Below, one piece after another: positions 1 through 7,480 of a stretch of DNA of 64,000 bases. The notes beneath the pieces are model-generated. The model worked only from the letters and a program-made list of their open reading frames with translations. It was not told the DNA's origin and did not search any database. Position 1 is the first letter of the stretch. The number at the start of each line of letters is the position of its first letter. This DNA comes from a virus, in IMG/VR virus record IMGVR_UViG_3300029922_000007, positions 62,001-126,000 of that record, one strand, 5' to 3'. The translations under genes and the position numbers were made by a program.

Positions 1-43
1 AGTCTGGGGAAGGCCTTATTCGTTACGTCCGTTTGAAAAAGAG

Positions 44-72
44 TTGACTCCTTTTGATCTCAATGGTATTCT
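44..72 (+). promoter_or_regulatory. sigma-70-type promoter
   Basis: TTGACT at 44-49 and TATTCT at 67-72 are separated by 17 bp. It lies just upstream of the tRNA-like element and the RNA ligase gene and probably drives both. The same TTGACT plus 16-17 bp plus TAnnnT layout recurs at several other places in the window, which supports it. Confidence 0.6.
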
Positions 73-80
73 ATTTTTGT

Positions 81-179
81 GGTGGACGAGTTGGTCAAGC
101 GTTTAGCGGCGCACGTAGGTTCGATTCCTACAATTAGGCGGGTAGCCTTAAAGGGGTTCGATTCCCATGGTCCACCACA
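81..179 (+). tRNA. Atypical class II tRNA-like element, possibly degenerate
   Basis: A perfect 7-bp acceptor stem is formed by GGTGGAC (81-87) and GTCCACC (170-176), followed by A at 177 with no full CCA. A D-like stem GTT/AGC fits 90-92 with 105-107. A 5-bp hairpin GTAGG/CCTAC with loop TTCGATT lies at 115-131; it could be an anticodon arm with CGA (serine) or a duplicated T arm. AGGC/GCCT at 136-148 resembles a long variable arm. A T arm with TTCGATT and one stem mismatch lies at 152-168, with an extra G at 169. A stretch of about seven bases (108-114) does not fit a normal cloverleaf. I see either an unusual serine-type tRNA or a decayed or rearranged one. The next gene encodes an RNA ligase. 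Confidence 0.45.
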
Positions 180-195
180 TTTTTAAGGAGAATCT

Positions 196-993
196 ATGGA
201 ATTTCAGGAATTTGCAAGTATCGAGATCTTAGAGTCGTTAGTAACTATCAGTGAAAAAATTCATGGCACCAATGCGCAAATTGCGATCAACGATTCTGGT
301 ACAGAAATGTACGTAGGATCTCGTACTCGATGGATTACTCCAGAAGACGACAACTATGGATTCGCTTCTTGGGCCTATGCAAATAAAGACACCCTGATCG
401 CGCTTCTTGGGCCAGGCAGGCATTTTGGAGAATGGTATGGGGCAGGTATTGGCCCTGGATATGGACTTAAGGAAAAACGTTTTGCTCTATTCAACACCCA
501 TCGTTGGACTAAGCCTAAACAGGATGGATTGCTTCTCCCTCGAATGGATGTAGTTCCAGTTCTGTATAGCGGCATTTTTACCCCAACGGTCGTTAAAGAA
601 ACCCAAGATAAGCTCAAAAAGGAAGGATCTTCCTTGGTTCCTGGTTTTATGCGCCCAGAAGGTATTGTAATGTACTTCTCACGCACTCAGACATATTTCA
701 AGCAGGTCTTCGATAAAGAAGAAACCGGATGGGATAGGAAAGACAAGAAAGAAAAAGTGGCCACAGATCCAGCTCTAGAAGCAAAAGTGCTGTCTTATCT
801 TCAACCTGTGCGTCTAGAAAAGCTTATTATGAGGGACGATCGCTATCTCCGAGAGTATCCAAAAACACTGCCAGATATCGCTCGCGACTATGTGGCAGAC
901 CTAGTTAAAGAATCAGAGCCTATCGATCCAGTAATCTTGGCGGAAGTGAAGAAAAAAGCATTTGTATTTATTAGGGAGACATACGGAAAATGA
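196..993 (+). CDS. RNA ligase (Rnl2/DRB0094-like nucleotidyltransferase)
   Basis: The protein has the covalent nucleotidyltransferase motifs. Motif I is EKIHG with the AMP-accepting lysine at residue 21, FGEWYG at 77-82 matches motif III/IIIa, EGIVMYF at 155-161 matches motif IV, and K169 (YFKQVF) is a candidate for motif V. The family seals nicked or broken RNA through enzyme-AMP and RNA-AMP intermediates; in phages it commonly repairs tRNA cut by host defence nucleases. The start ATG follows AAGGAG at 185-190 with ideal spacing. It lies directly behind a promoter and a tRNA-like element, and overlaps the next gene by 4 bp (ATGA). A DNA-ligase role is less likely because the protein is short and has no OB-fold extension. 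Confidence 0.85.
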   Translation: MEFQEFASIEILESLVTISEKIHGTNAQIAINDSGTEMYVGSRTRWITPEDDNYGFASWAYANKDTLIALLGPGRHFGEWYGAGIGPGYGLKEKRFALFNTHRWTKPKQDGLLLPRMDVVPVLYSGIFTPTVVKETQDKLKKEGSSLVPGFMRPEGIVMYFSRTQTYFKQVFDKEETGWDRKDKKEKVATDPALEAKVLSYLQPVRLEKLIMRDDRYLREYPKTLPDIARDYVADLVKESEPIDPVILAEVKKKAFVFIRETYGK

Positions 994-1427
994 CCGATCT
1001 ACTACTCAAGGCTGTCTTTCAAAAGCAACTTACTCCTGACACTGTTGAGATCCAGTTTTGTTCGGATTGGCTTAAGGATCAAATTACGGATCTCTTCACC
1101 AAGATCTCCCTTATGGAAGAAGAGCTTAAGTGGCGTCGTGGGGTCCATATTGTTACTGGTGTCGATAAGCTTAATGAGCAGCTCAATGCTTATAAGCTCC
1201 TACTGGAAGAAAGTTCCACAGGAAGGATCATCTTATTTGAACAGCTCCAAGAAGCTAAAGACGATGCCCTTAAGTTCGGGAGGGCCATGGAAGAAGAGCG
1301 CAATTTACGACTAGCCTTTCAGGAAGCTTTAGAGAAACTGTCCGTAGTAGACGATACCGGAACTGGCGGCTATATGGAAGACGTTATTGGAACTGCACTT
1401 TCCCTGTTGGAGAAGAGAAATGTCTAG
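990..1427 (+). CDS. Hypothetical protein, helical
   Basis: A 145-residue protein I do not recognise. The middle is rich in Glu, Lys and Leu, with probable amphipathic or coiled helices (residues 35-115). There is no signal peptide or membrane segment. It is translationally coupled to the RNA ligase through an ATGA overlap and overlaps the next start by 8 bp, so it belongs to the same transcript. Confidence 0.6.
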   Translation: MTDLLLKAVFQKQLTPDTVEIQFCSDWLKDQITDLFTKISLMEEELKWRRGVHIVTGVDKLNEQLNAYKLLLEESSTGRIILFEQLQEAKDDALKFGRAMEEERNLRLAFQEALEKLSVVDDTGTGGYMEDVIGTALSLLEKRNV

Positions 1428-1734
1428 AGAATTTGGATCTTATAGTTCCGGCTATTTTCACCAACAAATCCAAACTTGCGCCCAGGACTGTGCCGGAAGT
1501 AACGATGTTCTTGTTCAGCTTTGGGGTGAATTCCTAGAAGAGTTTTACGATGTAGCTTATTCTATTTCTTCTAGCGAGGCTTGTGATTCCGCCCCATACG
1601 ACCCTATTATGAAGACCATTGAAAAGATGGACGTTCTTCGTACTAAGTTAGACAAAATTAGTATCCACGTAGGGCCATATAGGCGAGTTGCTGAAGAGGC
1701 GGTTCGTGCTCATACTGATAAAAAGAAGAAATGA
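1420..1734 (+). CDS. Hypothetical protein
   Basis: A 104-residue protein starting at ATG 1420 (MSREF). An upstream in-frame ATG at 1387 would overlap the preceding gene by 41 bp and has no better ribosome-binding site; GGAGAAGAG lies just before 1420. It has four cysteines, including two in a CAQDC arrangement, and a Lys-rich tail. The function is unknown. It ends 2 bp from the end of the convergent nuclease gene on the other strand. Confidence 0.55.
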   Translation: MSREFGSYSSGYFHQQIQTCAQDCAGSNDVLVQLWGEFLEEFYDVAYSISSSEACDSAPYDPIMKTIEKMDVLRTKLDKISIHVGPYRRVAEEAVRAHTDKKKK

Positions 1735-1735
1735 G

Positions 1736-2602
1736 TTAGGAATTCTGTCCAGATAAAAATTCAAGGCAACGCCTAATACAACCCTCTTGGTCTGCAATCC
1801 AGTCTTCCTCTTTAATATGGAGGATTTGGATACCAATAGAGGCGAAGTAAGAATCTTTTATTTCGTGGTAGTTGTGAATGTCCTCATCGGGCCAATGAGG
1901 CCTAGAGCGTTTTAATCCTTTGAACGAATGCCAATAAATTCCATCAAACTCTATCCCCCTATTAAGTTCTGGAACAAATATGTCGATCTCAAAACCCTTG
2001 ATATGTAATTTATTGGGTACGAATATTTTGCAGAACCTTCTATGTCTTGCCGTAGGAAAAGATTTCTTAATTATTTTCAACAGGGTCTTTTCCGCTGACG
2101 ACGAACCGTTAGAGGGTTTCATAGCCTTACAAATCTTGCTGAAGAATTCCTCCCCTCTTGATCGCGCGGTTTGATAACAACTAAAGTTTCCTTTTGCGAA
2201 CTCACCGCGAGTTGGGTATCCATTCGCACAATTTTCGATCTTTTCGTCTGTCCATTTGAACCACGCATTGTTCTCCCCAGATCTATCGCACCATTTAGGC
2301 ATGTGGGAGCAGACTTTATCCAAAAAAGCTTCTCCCTTTTTCCATGCTGCATTGTAATGAGAAGGAGAATTCGAGGAAAAGTCGGTGCGCCTGGTATACT
2401 TGTTTGATTCAGATCGAATTTCTTGTTCCGAATAGGCCTCCGACTCTGAAGGGTCCATATGAGAACATATGCGGTCCAAGAACTCCTTGCCTAGGACGCA
2501 AGCGGCCTGATAAGCACCGGAACTACCCTTACGGAAGTGACCTCGCTTCCCGTATTTCTTGGCTTCTTTCGGCAATGTCTGCTCGTTCCAGAGTTTCTTC
2601 AT
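1736..2602 (-). CDS. Free-standing homing endonuclease, Vsr/EDxHD-like, with three N-terminal repeats
   Basis: The C-terminal part (about 168-288) has the Vsr-like nuclease core: E205-x-D207, then E218-F-D220-G and W-H225-S. This resembles the EDxHD homing endonucleases that share the very-short-patch-repair fold. The N-terminal 160 residues consist of three roughly 50-residue repeats (W, then R-G/D-x-F, then Y-x-A/T-A, G-x-x-F and I-C), which probably recognise DNA. It is the only - strand gene in the first 37 kb and is wedged between + strand genes, as expected for a mobile nuclease that carries its own promoter. The target site and activity are inferred. Confidence 0.75.
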   Translation of the reverse strand: MKKLWNEQTLPKEAKKYGKRGHFRKGSSGAYQAACVLGKEFLDRICSHMDPSESEAYSEQEIRSESNKYTRRTDFSSNSPSHYNAAWKKGEAFLDKVCSHMPKWCDRSGENNAWFKWTDEKIENCANGYPTRGEFAKGNFSCYQTARSRGEEFFSKICKAMKPSNGSSSAEKTLLKIIKKSFPTARHRRFCKIFVPNKLHIKGFEIDIFVPELNRGIEFDGIYWHSFKGLKRSRPHWPDEDIHNYHEIKDSYFASIGIQILHIKEEDWIADQEGCIRRCLEFLSGQNS

Positions 2603-2611
2603 ACTACTAAG

Positions 2612-2620
2612 ATTGTAGCA
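2612..2620 (-). promoter_or_regulatory. Extended -10 promoter for the - strand endonuclease
   Basis: Read on the - strand, TGCTACAAT (TG-n-TACAAT) occurs nine bases before the ATG at 2602. The -35 is only a partial match (CTTACA, 17 bp upstream). The message would have almost no leader. Confidence 0.35.
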
Positions 2621-2632
2621 CTTTATAGGAGT

Positions 2633-2666
2633 ATGTAAGGACCAATTCTCCCATAAAATGTAAGGA
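2633..2666 (+). repeat. Direct repeat ATGTAAGGA x2 in a divergent intergenic region
   Basis: The 9-mer ATGTAAGGA occurs at 2633-2641 and 2658-2666, 25 bp apart start to start. It lies between the divergent endonuclease gene and the sigma-like gene, so it could be a repressor or activator site. No regulator is identified. Confidence 0.3.
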
Positions 2667-2674
2667 TGGCCCTA

Positions 2675-2707
2675 TGATATAACCCTGTAAGACTACAAGG
2701 AGTTACA
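2675..2707 (+). promoter_or_regulatory. Extended -10 promoter and leader hairpin of the sigma-like gene
   Basis: TGATATAAC (2675-2683) is an extended -10 element without a good -35. In the leader, TGTAA (2686-2690) pairs with TTACA (2703-2707), displaying the ribosome-binding site AAGGAG in the loop ahead of ATG 2712. Confidence 0.4.
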
Positions 2708-2711
2708 CTTT

Positions 2712-3749
2712 ATGGCTAAAAAAACAAAGCCCTTTCGAGACAGTCACGATCCAATGTTCAGTACCTTAGCGAAACAGGTCGCGTACAACATCTCCATCTA
2801 TAAAGACGGCAAGAGCAACAAAGAGCACTTTGAGGAGCTAGTAGCCGCTGAGAAGGCTTTTCATGAACATCTCCTTAGCAATACGAAGTTATCTACTGAG
2901 ATCTATAAGCGTTTTATTCAAGAAATTCGCTTAGTTAACAAGAATATCCTGTCCGCTAGACCGTATTTTAGGGAAACAGCGGACAACTTCTCCCTAAATA
3001 TTACCCCTGCACTTAAGCTGGACAATCCAGATGCCATGAAACCCTTTCAAATTAACTTTCATTTTGTTAAGTTCGCCAAAGACAAATGGAAGGGTCTTTG
3101 GACTAAAAAATGTGACACCTTATTCAAACGAGTAGAGCACTGTAGGACGGTACTGATCGCCTTAAATTTTCCCCTGGTCATAAATCGCGCCAAACTATTT
3201 TTTCGTAAAACTCCTAAGGGCCACCTTACGTTTATGGATATGATTGAAGTGTCATCTTTAGGTCTATGCGCTGGAATCGACAAGTATTGTGGAATTTACC
3301 GCGCCAACTTTATTGGCGTTTGCATCGGCAGAATTGTTGGAAACCTCATTGACGCTTTCAGTGAGACCCAATTGCATTTTTACCCTAACGACCGCCGTAT
3401 CCTCTATAGGGCTAATAGTATTAGGGGTAGAAGGGGTATTACTGACATCCCAGAGCTATGCAGAGCAGTCAACGACACCTTCGCCCAGGACCTTCTAGAG
3501 GGTAAGACAGCACCCCCAGTTATTACAGAGTCTAATCTCGCCTATCTAATGGCTGCAGCCTCTCCGATCTCTTCAGACTCCAACGTTGGGGAGGAGGGGT
3601 TTGGAGTTTACGACTTCACTTCAGACGGTAAGGAAAATGCAGAGGAAATGTTAAGCAGTAGGCAAGAAACTCAAACTATGGTTGTATTGGCACGAAAATT
3701 GCCTATTCTTAACCGTAAAGTTTTGAGGCTTAAGGGAATTGAGATTTGA
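2712..3749 (+). CDS. RNA polymerase sigma-70-like factor, divergent
   Basis: Residues about 149-220 resemble sigma region 2: LNFPLVINRAKLFF, then FMDMIEVSSLGLCAGIDKY, then IGRIVGNLIDAFSE. These correspond to the 2.1-2.4 pattern of core RNA polymerase binding and -10 recognition. Residues 135-141 and the C-terminal helices could hold region 3/4-like parts, but I see no clear region 4 helix-turn-helix. The likely role is to redirect host RNA polymerase to middle or late phage promoters. It has its own extended -10 element and a strong AAGGAG site. The call rests on one degenerate region, so the fold is probable and the regulon is unknown. Confidence 0.6.
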   Translation: MAKKTKPFRDSHDPMFSTLAKQVAYNISIYKDGKSNKEHFEELVAAEKAFHEHLLSNTKLSTEIYKRFIQEIRLVNKNILSARPYFRETADNFSLNITPALKLDNPDAMKPFQINFHFVKFAKDKWKGLWTKKCDTLFKRVEHCRTVLIALNFPLVINRAKLFFRKTPKGHLTFMDMIEVSSLGLCAGIDKYCGIYRANFIGVCIGRIVGNLIDAFSETQLHFYPNDRRILYRANSIRGRRGITDIPELCRAVNDTFAQDLLEGKTAPPVITESNLAYLMAAASPISSDSNVGEEGFGVYDFTSDGKENAEEMLSSRQETQTMVVLARKLPILNRKVLRLKGIEI

Positions 3750-3773
3750 CTTCTAGTTTAGGTGTGGTATAGT
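3746..3773 (+). promoter_or_regulatory. Strong sigma-70-type promoter
   Basis: TTGACT (3746-3751), a 16-bp spacer and TATAGT (3768-3773), preceded by the extended -10 TGG. The -35 box overlaps the stop codon of the sigma-like gene. It should drive the operon from 3790 through SbcD. Confidence 0.7.
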
Positions 3774-3789
3774 TTCTACAGGAGATTTT

Positions 3790-4101
3790 ATGACTTTTTC
3801 ACTCAACAATCGACTCGTTCTAGAAGCTTATGTTAAAGACGGTCTCAGGGCCAAAGTTCAAAACGGTATCGCTACTCCTGGCCAACGGGACGGCTTGAAA
3901 GGACTCCGGGTTCTAGTTGGCACAGTTCTTGCCGATGGGCGTCATATCCCCAAGGGCTCTACGGCCTACATCCGAGAAGAAACCTTGCATAATGCTGCTT
4001 GGGCTGCTAAACTCCTTACCTGTGACTTCCTAACCGAAAAGTTCATCTTGGCTAACCTTCAGGATATTGAACTGATCTCAACCCCAGACGAGGCTGCTTA
4101 A
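3790..4101 (+). CDS. Small conserved-type phage protein, possible beta-barrel
   Basis: A 103-residue protein with ACAGGAG before ATG. The pattern LKGLRVLVGTVLADG, IPKGSTAYIREE, ending in an FILANLQDIELI strand, suggests a small beta-barrel. It recalls GroES-like co-chaperonins in layout, but the mobile-loop signature is not visible, so I give no function. It is the first gene after the promoter at 3746. Confidence 0.55.
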   Translation: MTFSLNNRLVLEAYVKDGLRAKVQNGIATPGQRDGLKGLRVLVGTVLADGRHIPKGSTAYIREETLHNAAWAAKLLTCDFLTEKFILANLQDIELISTPDEAA

Positions 4102-4102
4102 T

Positions 4103-4297
4103 ATGTCACTTCTTATTGTCCTTTTTACCATGCTTTCCATTTTTCTCGTAGTCGCTTCCTTCATTCTTCAGGCCTATGGTACAGTTCTTTGTTTTAAAAA
4201 GAAGTGGTATATGGGATTGGCCGCTTTGGCTGTTCCTGGATTTGCACTGGTAGTCGGTGCAGCTAAGGCTTTCTTTAAAAAGGACCTCCTTACGTGA
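4103..4297 (+). CDS. Small membrane protein (two transmembrane segments)
   Basis: 64 residues with two hydrophobic spans (about 3-28 and 37-55) separated by the basic turn FKKKW, and a basic C-terminus. It probably sits in the host inner membrane with both ends on the same side. The function is unknown; small membrane proteins of this kind in phage operons often act in superinfection exclusion or lysis control. It overlaps the next gene by 4 bp (GTGA). Confidence 0.55.
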   Translation: MSLLIVLFTMLSIFLVVASFILQAYGTVLCFKKKWYMGLAALAVPGFALVVGAAKAFFKKDLLT

Positions 4298-4476
4298 GAA
4301 TCGGTAGGCTCGACATTCACTGGTCCCCTGTACGGCGCTTCTACTACGATGTAGGAGTGTGCGGATGCAGGTTCGTGAATTTTGGGCTCCTATACGCCAC
4401 GTGGATTAGCGAACAATGTAAGTGCGGCATCTGTCGGCAATACGTTTGTTCTTGCCCTGAGGATCACTTTCAATGA
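4294..4476 (+). CDS. Cys-rich small protein
   Basis: 60 residues with a GTG start overlapping the previous stop. The second half has closely spaced cysteines (CKCGICRQYVCSC), typical of a small zinc-binding knuckle. The function is unknown. Its stop overlaps the SbcD start (ATGA), so it is coupled to it. Confidence 0.5.
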   Translation: MRIGRLDIHWSPVRRFYYDVGVCGCRFVNFGLLYATWISEQCKCGICRQYVCSCPEDHFQ

Positions 4477-6431
4477 AGATACTTCGTTTAGGCGATCCCC
4501 ACGTTAAGGTCTCCAACATAAAAGAGTCAGAAGCTCTCATGCAGTTCGTCCTATTCACGGCTACGGAACGAAAAGTGGATCGGATTGAAATTCTCGGAGA
4601 TCAGTTCGACAACCATAGCATTCTGAGACTAGAGGTTCTTGAGTTCTGGCAACGTTGGCTTTGGAACTTAAGCGATAGAGCTTATTCTTTCGATACGTAC
4701 GTTCTAACTGGAAATCACGACATTTCCGGCGATAATACCAATAACTATAGTGCCTTACAGGTTTTTAATGACATAGAGTTCGTAAACATCGTTAGTTCCC
4801 CTGTGGTGGTTGGAGCGATAGGGTATGCACCATATATCCACGATAATGCCAAATTCGTAGAGGAAGCCAATAAACTTGCTGATCAAGGAGCTAAAATCCT
4901 CGTTTCCCATACTACCTACCAGGGGTCCAAGTATGATAATGGTATGTACGCTCCAGATGGGGTAGATCCAGATCTTTTGGATCCTAGGCTTACTCATCTT
5001 ATTTCTGGTCACGTTCACTGTTACTCTTCCGACACAGAGTTTTTGACCGAAACCGGTTGGAAAACTTACGAAAACGTAAAAAGCGAAGACAACTTAATAA
5101 CCTTTGACATAAAAGAAAATTTATTGAAGCGGTCCCCTATTCTTGGACGGATAAGTAAGAATGTAAAAGAAGATTTGATTCGAATAAAAAACCAACACGT
5201 GGACCTTCTTCTTACGGATGGTCATAACGTCATCCTTAAACGTATCTTACCTGAAAGAGAAATAACCGATTTTGAAAAGTATAGGGCAGATAGTATCCCA
5301 GGATATGCATGTAAAATGCCGGTTAGCGCAAGGCTTGACCGTAGCGGAATCCCACTTTCTAACGACGAAATCAGACTTATCGTTTGGCTGATTACTGACG
5401 GAACTATAGAATTCAAAAACAAAGAAACCGAAAGATGTCAGATTAGATGGCACCTAAAAAAAGAACGAAAAATTTCTCGATTATCGAATCTCCTAGATAG
5501 GCTTAACATAAAGTACAGCAAAAATTTACAAAAATCTGGCACAACAAAAATAAATATCCTTTCGGACAACCACTATAAGGATAAGCTGCTGGAATGGTGT
5601 CTTTTAAATAGAACTAAGCAGATCCCCCTCTTCTTAAGAGACATGTCATTCGAACAATTCAACGCATTTATAGAAGAGTACGCTAATACTGATGGCAATT
5701 ACGGAACCTTCAGTGATAGGGTCGTTCAAATATCTACATCGAAAAAGAACGAAGCCGATCTCATACAGGAAATTTGTCACACGAACGGCGCTTCATGCAA
5801 AATAAGAGCTAAAAAGGGTAAGATCTCCCATAACATGCTTTATGTTAACTTAGATAGGGTAGATACAGAATTTGTAAGATGTAATAATGTTACTCGTGAA
5901 TCATACGAAGGACGCGTTGTTTGTTTTACCGTAAAAGAAGGTACTCTCTTAGTAAGAAGGAATGGAATGGTTTCGATATCTGGAAACTGCGAACAAGAGT
6001 TTGGACGCGTTTCCTATCCAGGAACAGCTCGATGGCTTTCTAAAAGTTGCGCTAATCGTCGGAAGGGCATTTGGATGGTCGAACACGACGATGTTACTGG
6101 AGCTATCCTATCTAAAGAATTTATCTCTACGGAAAATGTTTGCCAGCCCATCGTATCCATCAAGTGGAGCGAAGGTGAGGATAAACCTGAGATTCCTGAA
6201 AGTTCTAAGGTTGACATTGAGCTTGTGGGATCTTCCGAGTGGGTTTTAGCGCAGAAAAAGGAACTTAAGGGAACAGTTTCAGTGAGTTCCAAGATCACAG
6301 ACATCAAAAAATCAAAAACTCGTAAGGCCGGAAAATCTCTTTTCGAATTTCTTTCCGAGCACTATCAGGCCTCTCCAGAAAAACGCGACAAACTGATTCA
6401 ATACATGAAGGAGCAAAAATTGCTTGGCTGA
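4473..6431 (+). CDS. sbcD: SbcD/gp47-like DNA repair nuclease subunit, interrupted by an intein
   Basis: The extein has the Mre11/SbcD phosphoesterase motifs: GDPH (7-10), GDQFDN (42-47), GNHD (80-83), SH (145-146) and GHVH (179-182), followed after the intein by CEQEF. With SbcC (8903) it should form the ATP-gated nuclease that opens hairpins and processes double-strand ends; T4 gp46/gp47 do this for recombination-dependent replication. After removal of the 323-residue intein the mature protein would be about 329 residues, normal for phage members. The gene ends in a 3-codon overlap with the next start. Activity before splicing is unlikely because the intein separates GHVH from the C-terminal cap. 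Confidence 0.88.
   Translation: MKILRLGDPHVKVSNIKESEALMQFVLFTATERKVDRIEILGDQFDNHSILRLEVLEFWQRWLWNLSDRAYSFDTYVLTGNHDISGDNTNNYSALQVFNDIEFVNIVSSPVVVGAIGYAPYIHDNAKFVEEANKLADQGAKILVSHTTYQGSKYDNGMYAPDGVDPDLLDPRLTHLISGHVHCYSSDTEFLTETGWKTYENVKSEDNLITFDIKENLLKRSPILGRISKNVKEDLIRIKNQHVDLLLTDGHNVILKRILPEREITDFEKYRADSIPGYACKMPVSARLDRSGIPLSNDEIRLIVWLITDGTIEFKNKETERCQIRWHLKKERKISRLSNLLDRLNIKYSKNLQKSGTTKINILSDNHYKDKLLEWCLLNRTKQIPLFLRDMSFEQFNAFIEEYANTDGNYGTFSDRVVQISTSKKNEADLIQEICHTNGASCKIRAKKGKISHNMLYVNLDRVDTEFVRCNNVTRESYEGRVVCFTVKEGTLLVRRNGMVSISGNCEQEFGRVSYPGTARWLSKSCANRRKGIWMVEHDDVTGAILSKEFISTENVCQPIVSIKWSEGEDKPEIPESSKVDIELVGSSEWVLAQKKELKGTVSVSSKITDIKKSKTRKAGKSLFEFLSEHYQASPEKRDKLIQYMKEQKLLG
5019..5987 (+). 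mobile_element. Intein with LAGLIDADG-type homing endonuclease domain, in SbcD
   Basis: The element begins with Cys183 (CYSSDTEFLTETGWKTYENV is a good splicing block A) and ends VRRNGMVSISGN before the +1 Cys506, matching blocks F and G. Two degenerate LAGLIDADG (DOD) helices lie inside: RLIVWLITDGTI and FIEEYANTDGNYG, each with the acidic residue. The penultimate residue is Gly instead of the usual His, a variant known in some active inteins. Insertion is immediately after GHVH, a metal-binding motif, so unspliced protein should be inactive. The reading frame is intact throughout, so splicing is probably functional. Confidence 0.9.
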
Positions 6432-6750
6432 AGAAAACCCTCCCATTGGTGATTTGACCAAACTCATGATGTTTTTTGGCCGTATATCTGAAGTTCACAT
6501 GAAAAATCTTCAGTCGTACCCTTACATTTTCTTTAACGAGATCGAAGCAGCCCAACTGGACTATAACGTGGCTACTGCTGATAAGTCCGAACCTACCATT
6601 TTCTCCTATACCCTCCTTTTGAACCTAGAAGCTAACGACCAACTCGAAAAACGTTACAAGGCCTTGGAAGATGCTGTCCGTAAGCTCTTCTGGAAAGAAG
6701 CTCGTATTAAAGTAACCGTTAACATGGAAGAGGTATACGAGAGTGAGTGA
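6424..6750 (+). CDS. Hypothetical protein
   Basis: 108 residues. The TTG start at 6424 lies inside the end of SbcD, with AAGGAG about 11 bases upstream. Mostly helical and acidic, with no motif I recognise. It is coupled to both neighbours by overlaps and lies between SbcD and an HTH-type protein. Confidence 0.5.
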   Translation: MAEENPPIGDLTKLMMFFGRISEVHMKNLQSYPYIFFNEIEAAQLDYNVATADKSEPTIFSYTLLLNLEANDQLEKRYKALEDAVRKLFWKEARIKVTVNMEEVYESE

Positions 6751-7480
6751 TAACCTACCCGCAAAGATCAAGAATCCAAATGGTGATTTTACGCTTTCTG
6801 ACCTTGATAAGATCAAGGATTTCAAGGAAAAGGGCATGCCTGGACTCCACACTCTGGATGTGGACCACGTCGAACGCGCTATGGCCCTCTATTTGGGTGG
6901 TAAGAGCTATCGCCAAATCTGTAATATCCTTAAGGTACCTAAAACCATCATTTTGTTCTTATCCGACAAGTTCAATTGGTATGAACTTAGGTGGAACTAC
7001 CTCGACGAACTCAAAGAAACGATGGCACCTAAGATTATCGAATCCAAACTCCAATCCCAAGAGTTTTTGCTCCACCTCTCATTGGCCTATAGGAAGAGGA
7101 TTGGCACGAATATCGATCGATTTCTTAGAACTGATGACGCTAAGCACTTTGATGAGATAGACGGTAAAGATGTCACTAACTTACTCAAGATTGAAGAAAT
7201 GCTTCATAAGCTTAGTTCAGAGAATTATAGTCCTGGACAAGGAGATAAGTCTCTGATAGCATTGAACGGTATGGGCGAAGGTATGACTATTACCAAAACT
7301 AGCAATAATAGCGTTGAAATTACCCCTAAAAATACATTTGCGTCCAAGCTTAAACAATTTGCAGATCTTAAACGTGCCCAAGAAGAAGCAGACAAGCCCA
7401 TCCCCAAAGAAGCTCATGATATAAAGAGTGAAGTAGTTAACCCTAACCCCGAGAAAAAAGATGAAAAAACTCCTGTTTAG
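6743..7480 (+). CDS. Helix-turn-helix protein, terminase-small-subunit-like
   Basis: 245 residues from a GTG start. Residues about 46-88 (ERAMALYLGGKSYRQICNIL, then VPKTIILFLSDKFNWYELRW) form a helix-turn-helix of the kind found in terminase small subunits and other phage DNA-binding proteins. The tail from about 195 is Lys/Glu/Pro-rich and disordered. No large terminase lies in this window, so a packaging role is only a possibility; a regulatory DNA-binding role is equally likely. Its 3' end overlaps the start of the protease gene by 20 bp. Confidence 0.5.
   Translation: MSDNLPAKIKNPNGDFTLSDLDKIKDFKEKGMPGLHTLDVDHVERAMALYLGGKSYRQICNILKVPKTIILFLSDKFNWYELRWNYLDELKETMAPKIIESKLQSQEFLLHLSLAYRKRIGTNIDRFLRTDDAKHFDEIDGKDVTNLLKIEEMLHKLSSENYSPGQGDKSLIALNGMGEGMTITKTSNNSVEITPKNTFASKLKQFADLKRAQEEADKPIPKEAHDIKSEVVNPNPEKKDEKTPV

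Noticed and set aside
3790-4101. GroES-like co-chaperonin at 3790
   Set aside because: Only general strand pattern is shared, with no mobile loop; I kept it as hypothetical.
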